From Bacteroides sedimenti (GTDB lineage: Bacteria > Bacteroidota > Bacteroidia > Bacteroidales > Bacteroidaceae), in contig NZ_AP028055.1 in the NCBI RefSeq assembly GCF_040365225.1, forward strand, positions 1,860,001 to 1,924,000: DNA of 64,000 bases. Reading direction: 5' to 3'. The position numbers and the translations under genes were made by a program. This document shows, piece by piece, positions 9,054-19,001 of the stretch. Each line of letters opens with the position of its first letter. Position 1 is the first letter of the stretch. Under the pieces are notes generated by a model that ran no database searches, was not told where the DNA came from, and worked only from the letters and a program-made list of their open reading frames with translations.

Positions 9054-10345
9054 GAACAATACGCCTGTTTCTTTTATTGATTTTGTGTGGCAATATCAAT
9101 GCACAAACCGTGCTGACTCTGGACAGTGCAATTAACATTGCCCTGAAGAACAACTACGATATTCTGGTTGCCCGCAATGATGCCGATATTGCCTGTATTA
9201 ACAATACCCCTGGCAATGCCGGCATGCTACCCACTGTAAATGTGAATGGCTTAGGAGAATACAGCATTAATAACATTTATCAGAAAAGCTCATCCGGAAC
9301 AACTAATAAATATCCGTCTCAATCGTCTACAATGATAGGAGCAAACGCAGAACTCTCCTGGACACTATTCGACGGAGGGAAAATGTTCGTTACCAAAAAC
9401 CGGCTGAACCAAATCCAAGCACTCGGCGAACTACAGTTTCGGACAAAGGTACTGGAAACAATACATAGTGTAATTGCCGCTTACTATGATGTGATAAGAG
9501 AGAAACAACAACTGGCCTCCATCAACGAAGCAATCAGCTATAATAAAGAACGCGTCACCATTTCCGAAACCGGATTTAATGCAGGAACCATGGTCAAAAC
9601 CGACCTACTTCAGGCAAAGATCGATTTAAATGTGCAAATGCAGAATGCCATCAGTCAGCAGTACATTATTCTTCAGGCGCAAAAGGCATTAAACAACCTG
9701 TTGGGGCAAGATCCATCCGTAACTTTCGAAATCTCCGACTCCATTCCGTTTACCTATAAACCTAACCGGGAATCACTGCTTCAAAGGCTTAACTCATCCA
9801 ATGCCGACATCCTCTCTTTAAAAAAACAGATCGACGTAGCCCGGTTGGTTCTGAAAGAGAACCAGAAAGCCTACTCTCCCACTCTTAACCTCAGAGGAGG
9901 GTTCTATCTGTCGCAGACTACCAACTCCGAAGGTGCCTCACTAAAAAACAGGTCATACGGTCCACAAATCGGAGGTACTCTCTCTATCCCCATTTACAAC
10001 GGCGGCGAAACAAAAAGAAAAGTATCAGTCGCCAGAAAAGAGGTCCAATCGGCCGAATACGAGCTTGAGAGTGTTAAGCTGCAGCTGAATATCGAATTGC
10101 AGAACATCTTTACCGATTTTGAAAACCAACAGAAACTACTGCAAATAGAAAAGGAGAACAACCAGCTGGCGAAAGAAAATATCGAGATCAGCATACAACG
10201 CTTACGCCTGGGACAAACCACCTCGCTTGAGGTACACCAAGCTCAGGAAAGTTATGCACAATCTTCCGCCCGGCTGATTAACTTTAAGTACAACCTGAAA
10301 ATGTCAGAGACAAGAATCAAACAGCTGGTGGGGTCATTGGAATAA
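9050..10345 (+). CDS. TolC-family outer membrane efflux channel
   Basis: This 431-residue outer-membrane factor completes the tripartite pump. An N-terminal signal peptide (hydrophobic 5-18, ending near NAQT) precedes two repeated helical-barrel halves. Typical OEP features are the LTLDSAINIALKNNYDI start, a mid-protein SWTLFDGGK strand and the repeat-like GGTLSIPIYNGGE in the second half. There is no lipobox. The ATGA overlap with the pump gene and the convergent terminator after the stop define the operon end. Confidence 0.93.
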   Translation: MRTIRLFLLLILCGNINAQTVLTLDSAINIALKNNYDILVARNDADIACINNTPGNAGMLPTVNVNGLGEYSINNIYQKSSSGTTNKYPSQSSTMIGANAELSWTLFDGGKMFVTKNRLNQIQALGELQFRTKVLETIHSVIAAYYDVIREKQQLASINEAISYNKERVTISETGFNAGTMVKTDLLQAKIDLNVQMQNAISQQYIILQAQKALNNLLGQDPSVTFEISDSIPFTYKPNRESLLQRLNSSNADILSLKKQIDVARLVLKENQKAYSPTLNLRGGFYLSQTTNSEGASLKNRSYGPQIGGTLSIPIYNGGETKRKVSVARKEVQSAEYELESVKLQLNIELQNIFTDFENQQKLLQIEKENNQLAKENIEISIQRLRLGQTTSLEVHQAQESYAQSSARLINFKYNLKMSETRIKQLVGSLE

Positions 10346-10418
10346 GAACATGTTTCAGAATAGAATTTAAGTTTATCATGCTTTTGCTTTTTTAATTTGT
10401 TTTCAGATGGGCCCAAAT

Positions 10419-10453
10419 AAAAAGAGGATGAATTATAAGTCCCATCCTCTTTT
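10419..10453. terminator. Bidirectional intrinsic terminator between tolC-like and MFS genes
   Basis: AAAAGAGGATG (10420-10430) pairs with CATCCTCTTTT (10443-10453) around a 12-base loop. A-rich and T-rich flanks allow it to serve the plus-strand efflux operon and the convergent minus-strand MFS gene. Confidence 0.75.
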
Positions 10454-10478
10454 CAATCTTTCTCAAAACAGGTTTGTA

Positions 10479-11825
10479 CTATACCTCTTTTCTTTTTGCA
10501 TTCCACACAAACAAGGCAAATACTACAGAAAGAGCCGCAGAACCAATCCAGAACCAGTTTATATAGGTAAAATCATAAACTTCCTTCCCATTTTCCACCG
10601 TTTTATTGCCTTGAATAAGTATTCCACTGACTATATCCTGCAATCCTGCCCCAATATAACTTGCTATGCCTACCACTCCTAACGCAGCACCCGAAGCACA
10701 GCGTGGAGCAATATCCACTGCCATTAGCCCGCCAAGAAAACAGATCAATACACCGATACCCAATCCAAAAAGTACCATCGCCAGAATATCAATCCAAAAA
10801 TGAACACCAGGAAAGAGCAAGAACAGGCAAAGTGCCACTACATTCACAACTCCGAAAATCAGAGCCGGGACATTCCGTCTTCCGCAAAAGAACTTATCCG
10901 AAATTACACCTGAAAACATAGTTCCAATAATTCCGCATACAGAACTTACAGAGATAATAAAACTGGCATCCAGAGTGGTATAGCCTTTCTGGGCCTGAAG
11001 GTAAAATATCCCCCAACTATTCACTGCATAACGGCTCACGTACATAAAAGCGCTCGAAAGTGCCAGAATCCAAATAGCAGGCATTCTAAGCACCTGTTTC
11101 TGAGCTTTATTGAAATCTTCCTCCGAAACCACATTCCCAAGATCAACTTTCTTTCTCATTACAGCAGGCAAACCCTTGCTCTGAGGAGAATCATGAAAAA
11201 AATTCCATATAACCAACACTCCTACCAAGCCCACCAAACCAGCTCCCCAGAATCCGTACCTCCATCCAAAAGCAGTTGCAACAGATGCTACAATAATGAA
11301 AGTCATCGCTTCACCAATATTGTGACTAGCCGACCAGAATCCATAATAAGAGCCTCTCTCTTTATCCGTAAACCAACGAGACAAACCAACCACACACGAT
11401 GCAGCGCCCATAGACTGAAACCATCCGCTTATTCCCCATAAAATGGCAAACAGAATAAATGAATGAGTAAACCCCAAACAAAGATTCACCAATGCAGAGA
11501 CCAACAGCCCGGTTGACATAAAACGGTTTATATTACTCCTGTCTGCAAGGAAGCCATTTGCAAATTTTCCTACAGCATAAGTAAAAAACAATACTGAACC
11601 GATGATGCCCAGTTCAACTTCCGAAAATATTCCTTCGTCAACTATTGGCTTTTTAACTACATTCAAGCTTAGCCTGCACACATAATACAATCCATAGCCC
11701 AGTGTCGCTGAAAGAAAAGTAGACCATTTATAAAATCGAATTCTTTTGTTTATTAAACTTTCATCCTCTTCTTTTGAAGGAATTTCATCACTAATCCGAT
11801 AAAAATCAAAAATCTTTTTGAACAT
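10479..11825 (-). CDS. Organophosphate:phosphate antiporter-family MFS transporter (GlpT/UhpT/UhpC-like)
   Basis: The 448-residue, 12-helix MFS protein has the hallmark N-terminal sequence of the organophosphate antiporter family (GYGLYYVCRLSLNVVKKP, comparable to GYAAYYLVRKNF in GlpT/UhpT) and the GWFQSMGAASCVVGLSRWF and FWSASHNIGEAM helices. These proteins import sugar phosphates or glycerol 3-phosphate in exchange for phosphate. It is the last gene of the minus-strand run SusC-SusD-GDPD-MFS, 12 bases after the phosphodiesterase stop. That favours glycerol 3-phosphate released in the periplasm by that enzyme. A UhpC-like sensor role is less likely without a UhpAB pair. Confidence 0.85.
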   Translation of the reverse strand: MFKKIFDFYRISDEIPSKEEDESLINKRIRFYKWSTFLSATLGYGLYYVCRLSLNVVKKPIVDEGIFSEVELGIIGSVLFFTYAVGKFANGFLADRSNINRFMSTGLLVSALVNLCLGFTHSFILFAILWGISGWFQSMGAASCVVGLSRWFTDKERGSYYGFWSASHNIGEAMTFIIVASVATAFGWRYGFWGAGLVGLVGVLVIWNFFHDSPQSKGLPAVMRKKVDLGNVVSEEDFNKAQKQVLRMPAIWILALSSAFMYVSRYAVNSWGIFYLQAQKGYTTLDASFIISVSSVCGIIGTMFSGVISDKFFCGRRNVPALIFGVVNVVALCLFLLFPGVHFWIDILAMVLFGLGIGVLICFLGGLMAVDIAPRCASGAALGVVGIASYIGAGLQDIVSGILIQGNKTVENGKEVYDFTYINWFWIGSAALSVVFALFVWNAKRKEV

Positions 11826-11837
11826 AGTTTTACTGAA

Positions 11838-12746
11838 TTAGTCGTGCAATCCTTTTCTTTTCAGATAGTCTATCAGGTAAGCCGGACGATCTGTCTGTAA
11901 AATACGGGCACCCAACTTATCAATCAAATAGCCATACCCTTTATCCGGATCTTCCAGCGACATATCATCATCATGAGCGCCAGCCATTGTATCCCAAAGC
12001 GTATTGTACCATATCAAACTCTTCCCTTTCAGCAACTCATTAACTTTAGCAGGCACCGGGTTACTGTCCGACACATAAAGCAACTCAAAGGCAACTGGTT
12101 TCAAATCGTCCATATAATCCTTTATCTGAGTCAGGGCATCATCCTTATCCAAATCTACAATCGGCATAAAAATAACCTTGCTCAGATAATTGCCAAACTC
12201 TTTTTTCACCTTACTTACAGGTTGTTTCCCCTTCATTATTACCTGATTCACCGTACCGGTCTTTTCCAGAATAGCATATACTTCATCAAAAAAGTCATAA
12301 GCCTGGTCCAGATTAACCAAGATTCTACCCTTTGCAAGCAACATTGCTTCCTCAAGAGTGGGCACCCGATGCTTAGTCTTAATACTACAACCATTTTTAA
12401 GGCGCAGACTCTTGATTGAATCCAGCGACCATTCGTTCACCAACCCTTTACCAGTTGTAGTACGATCTAATGATTTATCGTGCATAAGAATTATCTTCCC
12501 GTCTATAGTCCTCTTCACATCAATTTCCACTATATCAACCCCCATTTTTATTGCGTTTTCTATAGCCGCCAATGAGTTTTCGGGAGAATTTCTCCAATCA
12601 CCTCTATGTGCTGCAACAAGAACCTCTTTTGAGTTCTTGTCCAACAGCTTCTTTTTTATTTCATCCGCTCTATTTTCTTGTGCTGCAACAAATTGAATAC
12701 TGCAAATACAGAACAATAAAAGAGAATTTTTAAATATCTTGTTCAT
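11838..12746 (-). CDS. Secreted glycerophosphodiester phosphodiesterase (GDPD family)
   Basis: The enzyme hydrolyses glycerophosphodiesters to glycerol 3-phosphate plus an alcohol. I place the start at the ATG at 12746 (MNKIFKNSLLLF), because it begins a signal peptide ending near VAAQ; an in-frame ATG 48 bases upstream would put polar residues before it. Catalytic motifs of the TIM-barrel family are intact: AHRGDWRNSPENS (catalytic His-Arg and Glu), VDIVEIDVKRTIDG (metal-binding Glu/Asp) and LMHDKSLDRTT (second His). Position between SusD and a GlpT-like transporter suggests periplasmic cleavage of imported phospholipid head-group diesters or teichoic-acid-like material. Substrate is inferred from context. 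Confidence 0.9.
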   Translation of the reverse strand: MNKIFKNSLLLFCICSIQFVAAQENRADEIKKKLLDKNSKEVLVAAHRGDWRNSPENSLAAIENAIKMGVDIVEIDVKRTIDGKIILMHDKSLDRTTTGKGLVNEWSLDSIKSLRLKNGCSIKTKHRVPTLEEAMLLAKGRILVNLDQAYDFFDEVYAILEKTGTVNQVIMKGKQPVSKVKKEFGNYLSKVIFMPIVDLDKDDALTQIKDYMDDLKPVAFELLYVSDSNPVPAKVNELLKGKSLIWYNTLWDTMAGAHDDDMSLEDPDKGYGYLIDKLGARILQTDRPAYLIDYLKRKGLHD

Positions 12747-12812
12747 TTGGTTTAAAATTAAATTATAAGAGGTGCTACTTTTGCAAATGAGCACCTCTTA
12801 TTTTGATCATAA

Positions 12813-14174
12813 TTAAATAGAATAACCCTCGTTCTGCCAACCGGTTGGATCGTTTACATTCTCCAGTTCTGTTTGCGGAACAGGATAAAGCTGACGATAA
12901 GCCGGTATCATATTATAGAGCACAGAGAATTGATTGGTGCGAACAATATCAAACCAGCGATCACATTCCAGAGCCAGTTCCAGGCGACGTTCTTTATAAA
13001 CCGCAGTGCGGAAAGCCTCTTTGGAAGTCAGATTAGTCACTGTTTTAGGAGCCAGACCTGCATTGGCACGAACTGCATTCAAAGCATCGAAGGCCGTACT
13101 ATTCGGATAAGAAATTTCATTCAAAGCTTCGGCATACATCAGCATCACTTCAGCGCAACGAATAACAGGAAAATCCCCACTTGTCTCATTATTTTCAGCC
13201 GGTGTATTAAACTTCTGCGGACGTTCGCCATTTCCTGTTGGTGCCACCATCGCTTTACGGTTATCTCCCGCTTCAAATTCCGATTGTTCCAATGAAATAA
13301 CATTTCCATTATCATTATTACGATAACGATTGTTTTGATGTACAGATTCGCCTACCCCACCTTTCAAATAAAGAACGGCAAAAATTATATCCTTACTTGT
13401 CTTTAAATTATTCGGGAAAGTCTGAGGCATAGGTACTAATGACAAAACTGTTCCTTTCTTGATAGCATCAACAAGTGGAGTCAGTTCACTCACCACATCA
13501 TTATACCTTTTATTATAAAGATATACCTTAGCCAACAAAGCCTGAGCTGCATACGAAGTCACCCGTCCCCGTTCACTATCACTCCACGAAGTCGGGAGCC
13601 CTTTTGCCACGGTTAGATCCTTGATAATCTGATCATAAATTTCCGATACTTCCGCCCGTTTGTTATTCCGGGCCTGTTCCACTGTTTGTACAGAGGTAAT
13701 CAGAGGTGCCTTACCCCATAGTCTCACAATATTAAAATAAGATAACGCCCTGATAAAAGAGGCCTGACCCGCAATTTTGTTACGCTGATCATCCGTCATC
13801 TTAACATTATCCATATTCTGAAGAATCAGGTTGCATCGATAAATGCTATTGTACAAAGAGAGCCATGCCCCCGACAAATTTGTATTGGCCGGAGTTTCAG
13901 TAAACGCTTCAATCTGATAAGTGATGCCACCACTAGCCCCGGAATTGTTATTAAAAATATTATCGCCTCTCATCTCCATCAGGGTCAGGAATTTTGCTCC
14001 ATACTGATCGCCAGACTGTAACTCATCATATGCACCAATCAACGCACCTTCCAGTCCTTTTACATCCGAATAGAAATTCTCCTCAACAGGATAGTCAATA
14101 GGTTCTTTGTTCAGAAAGCTCTCACAACCCGAAAGCAAAAGCACCATGCAAATACATAAAATATTTCTTTTCAT
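12813..14174 (-). CDS. SusD/RagB-family substrate-binding lipoprotein
   Basis: This 453-residue surface lipoprotein is the lid and binding partner of the SusC barrel encoded just upstream. It has a lipobox (LLLSGCES) with Cys at about residue 17, an N-terminal TPR-like helical part (ARNNKRAEVSEIYDQIIKDL) and the C-terminal signature seen in most SusD proteins (YKERRLELALECDRWFDIVRTN ending PVPQTELEN). At 453 residues it is shorter than many SusD proteins. It starts 17 bases after the susC stop. The binding ligand is unknown; the downstream phosphodiesterase points to a glycerophosphodiester. Confidence 0.95.
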   Translation of the reverse strand: MKRNILCICMVLLLSGCESFLNKEPIDYPVEENFYSDVKGLEGALIGAYDELQSGDQYGAKFLTLMEMRGDNIFNNNSGASGGITYQIEAFTETPANTNLSGAWLSLYNSIYRCNLILQNMDNVKMTDDQRNKIAGQASFIRALSYFNIVRLWGKAPLITSVQTVEQARNNKRAEVSEIYDQIIKDLTVAKGLPTSWSDSERGRVTSYAAQALLAKVYLYNKRYNDVVSELTPLVDAIKKGTVLSLVPMPQTFPNNLKTSKDIIFAVLYLKGGVGESVHQNNRYRNNDNGNVISLEQSEFEAGDNRKAMVAPTGNGERPQKFNTPAENNETSGDFPVIRCAEVMLMYAEALNEISYPNSTAFDALNAVRANAGLAPKTVTNLTSKEAFRTAVYKERRLELALECDRWFDIVRTNQFSVLYNMIPAYRQLYPVPQTELENVNDPTGWQNEGYSI

Positions 14175-14191
14175 AATAGTAACCTTTTTAA

Positions 14192-17100
14192 TTAGAATGT
14201 AAGATTAATCCCCAGTGAAGTTGTTCTTGCCAAAGGATATACCCCATAATCTTCACCGTTTGTTGTCACATCACTTCTGTTAGATACTTCCGGATTGTAG
14301 CCCTCATAATTTGTAAATGTGAATGGATTCTGCAATGAGAGATAAACACGAGCATTTGATATGAACGCCTTTTTAATTAATGAAACAGGTAATGTATATC
14401 CAAGCGTAATATTTTTCACTCTCAGGTAAGATCCATCCTCAATATGCCATGTTGATGTTATACCATTCTGTCCCTTGCTCACGCGGTTAGCACGAACATT
14501 CATACCACTTCCTGGTTCCGATTCTGATTTCCATCGGTTCAAAACCCCTTTATAGTTATTCATATTCCCTTCTCCGTTGTAGAAATATCTTCTGGAAAGG
14601 TTTAAGATTTCATTTCCCTGAACTCCCTGGCAAACAATGTTAAGGTCTAACCCTTTCCACATGAACGAGCCGCCAAAACCATACGTAAAATCGGGCATAT
14701 AGTTACCTACGATCGCCCTGTCTGTGTCCGAAATATCCAGAATATTATCACCGTTTACATCTTTAAACTTAAAGTCACCGGGTTTCGAATCTGCCAGGCC
14801 ATAGTTACTCGGAGAGTCTACATAGTGCAGACTGGCATCAACCTCTGCCTGATTTTTAAAGACACCTTCCACTACCGGTAAATAGTACGACCCAATTGGT
14901 TCGCCCACTCGGGTAATAAAGTATGCATTCGACACAGAACCCGAAGAAATAATGTCTGCGTTACCAGGCCCCAACTCTTTCACCTCATTGATGTTTTTTG
15001 AGATATTGAAATTAAGCGACCATTTCACATCTCCCATTGTCTGGTTTGTAGCAATATTAAACTCAACCCCCTTATTATTCACTTTACCTATATTTTCAAG
15101 ACGTGTATTATATCCGGTTGTCATTGGCACCGGAACATCCAGTAATAAGTCATAGGTGTTACTGTTATATAAATCCAATCCGAACGTCAATCTGTTTTTA
15201 AACATCGAAGCATCAAAACCAACATTGAACTGTGATGTCTTTTCCCACTTCAGCTCAGGATTCGGCATACTGCTCGGTGCAGCACCTTTAATAACAGCAG
15301 GAGCTGTTCCTCCCAAAACATAACTGTAATAGCTTATTTGTCCTAATGCCCCATAGTTCGGAATTCTGAAATTCCCTGTCAACCCATAGCTGGCACGTAT
15401 TTTCAAATCATCAATAAATTTCAGTGATTTCATGAAATTTTCCTCAGACAAACGCCAACCCAGAGAAAGAGAGGGAAAATATCCCCAACGGTTGTCTTTT
15501 CCAAATCGAGAAGCCCCATCCGCACGGATAGCTCCCGAAGCCATATATTTTCCCAGATAGCTGTATTGAGCTCTGGCAAGTCCCGATAATAAGGACCATT
15601 CAGAAGCTTTGGAATTACCTCGTGTTACAGTTCCGGCTACCAGTGAATGAATTGAATTCGTAATAAAACCATTAGCAAAAAGGTAATTACTTTCATTCTT
15701 CTGATGCTGCATGGTCCATCCGGCCAAAGCACTAATAGAATGACCGTTAAACTCTTTATTAAAATTCAGTGTCTGTTCAAAAAGCCAATTGTGTACACTC
15801 GAAGTATTCGATTCTCCCTCAGGAATTGATTCAGGATTACCTGCTGTATTCGAGATAGGAAGAGTGGAAGGTCTGAATTGGTTTCTTGAATCGCTGTATA
15901 TATCAATTCCAAGGTTGGCTTTATACTTCAATTCAGGCAACAACGCCGCTTCACCATATACATTACCAAAAATACGGGTCGCGGAAGTTACATCGGTTAC
16001 AAGCATAGCCAATGCCACCGGATTCCATACCTGTGTCTGGCTGTTTCCTTTTACTACACTACCGTCGGGCAAGGTTGTTTTTGTGTCGCCACTCCAGGAA
16101 TTCTGAGTAAAACAATAACTTCCATCAGGGTTATACACCGGAAAAATGGGAGAACTATGCAAAGCCGAAGCAATAATACCACCACCGTTGCTATTATAGG
16201 CCCCATCAGAATTTACCTGATTTTCTTTTGTGTGAGAAGGATTCATCGAAATTCCGAATTTAAAGATTCCTTCAGTAACATCCAGATTCAGACGGGCACT
16301 GTAACGTTGATAATCACTATTGATAATTACCCCGTCTTGTTGTAGGTAATCAAGTGAAGCATAATATTTAACCTTGGAAGAACCACCGGAAACAGACAAT
16401 GAATGATTCTGCATTCCTGCGGTACGGAAAATTTCATCCTGCCAGTCGGTATCAGTCAATCCCTGTTCACCGTTTAGATATGGCATAATTTCCAATGGGA
16501 TGATTGTATTGCTGTCTTTGCTTGTGTTCTTCAAACGAAGTCCGTTATCATCATTTATACTATAAACTAGTGGCTGTTTACCTTGCGATATCAGTTTCCG
16601 GTTAATTGATTCCATCTTGTCAATGTACGTATTGTTACGTGCATCTTTCACCAAATCAGAATACTCATAAGCATTCAGCATATCAATTTTTTTAGAAACA
16701 GATTGCCAGCCATAATAGCCATTGTATGCTACAGACGCTTTTCCTTCGGAACCTTTCTTTGTTGTAATCAGAACTACCCCATTAGAACCGCGCGAACCAT
16801 AAATTGCAGCCGAGGATGCATCTTTCAACACTTCAATTGATTCAACATCATTCATATTGAAAGTATTCAGCTGTTCTTTTGCTAATGGAACACCGTCTAC
16901 CACATACAACGGAGAAGTTCCGGCAGTAATGGTTCCGGTACCACGAACCTTTATCTCAAGCGAAGACCCCGGAGCACCGGTTGCCTGAGTAACCTGTACC
17001 CCCGGCATCCGCCCTACCATAGCCTCTGCCATGGAAGTAACCGGTTGCCCTTTCATATCACTCGAACGGATACTGGCAATAGCGGTAGTCACATCCCTTT

Positions 17101-17755
17101 TTTTCTGCACACCATAACCTACAACAACCACTTCATCAATGACTTTACTGTCTTCCACCATTGTTATTTTATGCACGTTTTTATCTGTGGCAGAAATAGA
17201 AAGTGATTTAAAACCAATGTATGTCACTGTCAATGTAGACTTTTCGGGAATGCTGTTCAACGAGAACTTCCCGTCCACATCAGTTATTGTACCGTTTGTG
17301 GTTCCTTTCAAAGCCACGTTGGCCCCGATAATGGGTTCTCCATTCTGATCGACAACTATTCCGGAAATATTCTTTGTCCTTTCAGGTGTTACGTTCCCCC
17401 TCCTTACATTACCGGCACTTACCGCTATTGTATTATTTGTCCTGTTAAAACTCAAATGCGCCTGGCGACCTATTTCATCTAATATCACCTGTAAAGAGAC
17501 ATTCTTAAAATTCAATGTCAGGTCAGGGGCTTCATCAACAATCTTCTGGTCGTAGAAGAATTTAAAGTTCGTTGCTTTGGTTAGCTTTTTCAATACGCTT
17601 TCCACAGATTCATTCTTTGCCTCGAGAGTAATATTGTTTTCTCTCAGGTTCTGGGCATAAACAGTTATTGAAAAGAAGCACATAAATAATAGTAAAAAAG
17701 CTAAAAATGAATAGCGATTATTACGCTTTCCTTTACATATAGGAATAATATTCAT
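14192..17755 (-). CDS. SusC/RagA-family TonB-linked outer membrane transporter with STN signalling domain
   Basis: A 1187-residue, apparently complete TonB-dependent importer. After a signal peptide (hydrophobic about 18-34) come an STN domain (about 38-95), a carboxypeptidase-like regulatory domain (ISGIVVDQNGEPIIGANVAL), the TonB-box-like VVVVGYGVQKKRDV and plug, a LKDASSAAIYGSRGSNGV motif, and a C-terminal barrel ending in LGINLTF with terminal Phe, as outer-membrane barrels require. The STN domain and the upstream fecR and sigma genes indicate autoregulation through trans-envelope signalling. It shares the minus-strand operon with SusD, GDPD and a GlpT-like transporter. A hairpin in its leader suggests antisense RNA control. 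Confidence 0.96.
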   Translation of the reverse strand: MNIIPICKGKRNNRYSFLAFLLLFMCFFSITVYAQNLRENNITLEAKNESVESVLKKLTKATNFKFFYDQKIVDEAPDLTLNFKNVSLQVILDEIGRQAHLSFNRTNNTIAVSAGNVRRGNVTPERTKNISGIVVDQNGEPIIGANVALKGTTNGTITDVDGKFSLNSIPEKSTLTVTYIGFKSLSISATDKNVHKITMVEDSKVIDEVVVVGYGVQKKRDVTTAIASIRSSDMKGQPVTSMAEAMVGRMPGVQVTQATGAPGSSLEIKVRGTGTITAGTSPLYVVDGVPLAKEQLNTFNMNDVESIEVLKDASSAAIYGSRGSNGVVLITTKKGSEGKASVAYNGYYGWQSVSKKIDMLNAYEYSDLVKDARNNTYIDKMESINRKLISQGKQPLVYSINDDNGLRLKNTSKDSNTIIPLEIMPYLNGEQGLTDTDWQDEIFRTAGMQNHSLSVSGGSSKVKYYASLDYLQQDGVIINSDYQRYSARLNLDVTEGIFKFGISMNPSHTKENQVNSDGAYNSNGGGIIASALHSSPIFPVYNPDGSYCFTQNSWSGDTKTTLPDGSVVKGNSQTQVWNPVALAMLVTDVTSATRIFGNVYGEAALLPELKYKANLGIDIYSDSRNQFRPSTLPISNTAGNPESIPEGESNTSSVHNWLFEQTLNFNKEFNGHSISALAGWTMQHQKNESNYLFANGFITNSIHSLVAGTVTRGNSKASEWSLLSGLARAQYSYLGKYMASGAIRADGASRFGKDNRWGYFPSLSLGWRLSEENFMKSLKFIDDLKIRASYGLTGNFRIPNYGALGQISYYSYVLGGTAPAVIKGAAPSSMPNPELKWEKTSQFNVGFDASMFKNRLTFGLDLYNSNTYDLLLDVPVPMTTGYNTRLENIGKVNNKGVEFNIATNQTMGDVKWSLNFNISKNINEVKELGPGNADIISSGSVSNAYFITRVGEPIGSYYLPVVEGVFKNQAEVDASLHYVDSPSNYGLADSKPGDFKFKDVNGDNILDISDTDRAIVGNYMPDFTYGFGGSFMWKGLDLNIVCQGVQGNEILNLSRRYFYNGEGNMNNYKGVLNRWKSESEPGSGMNVRANRVSKGQNGITSTWHIEDGSYLRVKNITLGYTLPVSLIKKAFISNARVYLSLQNPFTFTNYEGYNPEVSNRSDVTTNGEDYGVYPLARTTSLGINLTF

Positions 17756-17762
17756 ATATTTG
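17732..17762 (+). promoter_or_regulatory. Putative antisense promoter (TTTA, 19-base spacer, TATATTTG) over the second susC start
   Basis: On the plus strand TATATTTG at 17755-17762 matches the Bacteroides -7 consensus and begins at the base where the minus-strand susC begins. TTTA at 17732-17735 lies exactly 19 bases upstream and is one base off the TTTG -33 element. Both susC genes that have an ECF/FecR pair carry this arrangement. Confidence 0.45.
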
Positions 17763-17769
17763 TGCGTTT

Positions 17770-17890
17770 TTAGTGATTAAACTTTTAATTATTAAAAAAG
17801 TAACTGCCACAGTCATAAAGGTTCGAAGTCTATGATTGTGCGGCTAAAACTCTTTGACAGAGGCATTCCATTGGGATGCCTCTTCTTTTT
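17770..17890 (+). ncRNA. Putative cis-antisense sRNA (DonS-like) in the second susC-fecR gap
   Basis: Initiation about 7 bases after the -7 box at 17755-17762 and termination at the hairpin GAGGCATTCC (17860-17869) / GGATGCCTC (17874-17882) plus a T-rich run would give about 120 nt, antisense to the susC leader. As in the first locus, the T-run lies on the plus strand only. The repeated geometry supports a real regulatory RNA, but the start site is estimated. Confidence 0.5.
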
Positions 17891-17934
17891 TATGTCGGCT
17901 AACTTGTGTTTTGCATAGTAATAGATTTAATTAA

Positions 17935-18924
17935 TTATTTATATAAAATATAGGAATTTTTCTCTTTCCGCCATTTAATTCCTGTTGCATATTCAATCGA
18001 CTGAAGAACAGACAATAATGTCTGGTTATCATGCTCTCCGGATATCAAATTATCAAACTCCTGACCTTCGGCAAACTTAATCTTACAATTATACACTCGC
18101 TCCAGCTCTTTAGCCACATCGTGTATCGGAGTGCTTTTAAACCGCAGATTTCCATGAATCCAGGTTGCAACCCGCTGATCGTCCTCTTTTGTTTTCCGGT
18201 AATCTCCGGAAATGGTATTTATCAGAGCCTGCTCGCTGGCCACCAGCCTCATCATGGCTTCCGGCATATCCACCTGCACTTTTCCGCTTTCCACGCTCAC
18301 AGCCACAATCTCATCCTCTTTGTATGCCTTTACATTGAATTTTGTACCCAACACCTTCACATCAAAATGATTTGTCTTCACAATGAAAGGTTGTTCGGGA
18401 TTCCTTGCCACAGAAAAATAGGCCTCACCACTCAGTTCCACCCTTCGCACACCTTTCGTAAAACGATTCGGATATTTCAGGTGGGTACATGAATTAAGAT
18501 TTATCACACTCCCGTCAGGCAATGTCACCACCTTCTTTTCTCCGCTGGATGCTATTACCTCCGTATACTCAATATTCGTATCTCTCAGATGGTTGTAGTA
18601 GCTTACAGCTCCCCACGCAATTGCTACAACCGCCGCAACACTGGCAGCAATGGTACATATTTTTCTGAACGGATTAGTTCGGACGGTTTTCAACTCTTTC
18701 AGCAGCAAAGCTGCTTCACGGCGATATTCCTCCCGCTCATATTTATTCCCGATATCCTGCGCAAGCGCTTCCTCCCAGGTTTCATCAGCCAGTTTATCCA
18801 ACAACTCATTATTGTCCGAGGAACGTAAATCTTTCATCACTTCCGGAACTTCAGAACTGACATATAGATTATCTAGATATCTACGAAATATGTTACTATT
18901 CTTTTTTGGTTCTTTCATTTTCAT
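17935..18924 (-). CDS. FecR-family anti-sigma factor
   Basis: This 329-residue inner-membrane anti-sigma factor pairs with the sigma factor encoded next to it. A cytoplasmic N-terminal helical region (1-85) is followed by one membrane helix (about 88-110), a FecR domain (VIASSGEKKVVTLPDGS, then VELSGEAYFSVARNPEQPF and VLGTKFNVKAY) and a DUF4974-like C-terminal domain. Order and strand match sigma-fecR-susC. It should receive the signal from the STN domain of the 1187-residue SusC. Confidence 0.95.
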   Translation of the reverse strand: MKMKEPKKNSNIFRRYLDNLYVSSEVPEVMKDLRSSDNNELLDKLADETWEEALAQDIGNKYEREEYRREAALLLKELKTVRTNPFRKICTIAASVAAVVAIAWGAVSYYNHLRDTNIEYTEVIASSGEKKVVTLPDGSVINLNSCTHLKYPNRFTKGVRRVELSGEAYFSVARNPEQPFIVKTNHFDVKVLGTKFNVKAYKEDEIVAVSVESGKVQVDMPEAMMRLVASEQALINTISGDYRKTKEDDQRVATWIHGNLRFKSTPIHDVAKELERVYNCKIKFAEGQEFDNLISGEHDNQTLLSVLQSIEYATGIKWRKEKNSYILYK

Positions 18925-19001
18925 TAATATGAGGTACTGTTATCCCCCTCACATAAGTAATACACAAATGCGAGAAACAACTGGGGTACAATTAACATTT
19001 A

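Noticed and set aside
12358..12696. Plus-strand ORFs opposite the phosphodiesterase gene
   Set aside because: Shadows of a well-supported minus-strand gene with intact catalytic motifs.
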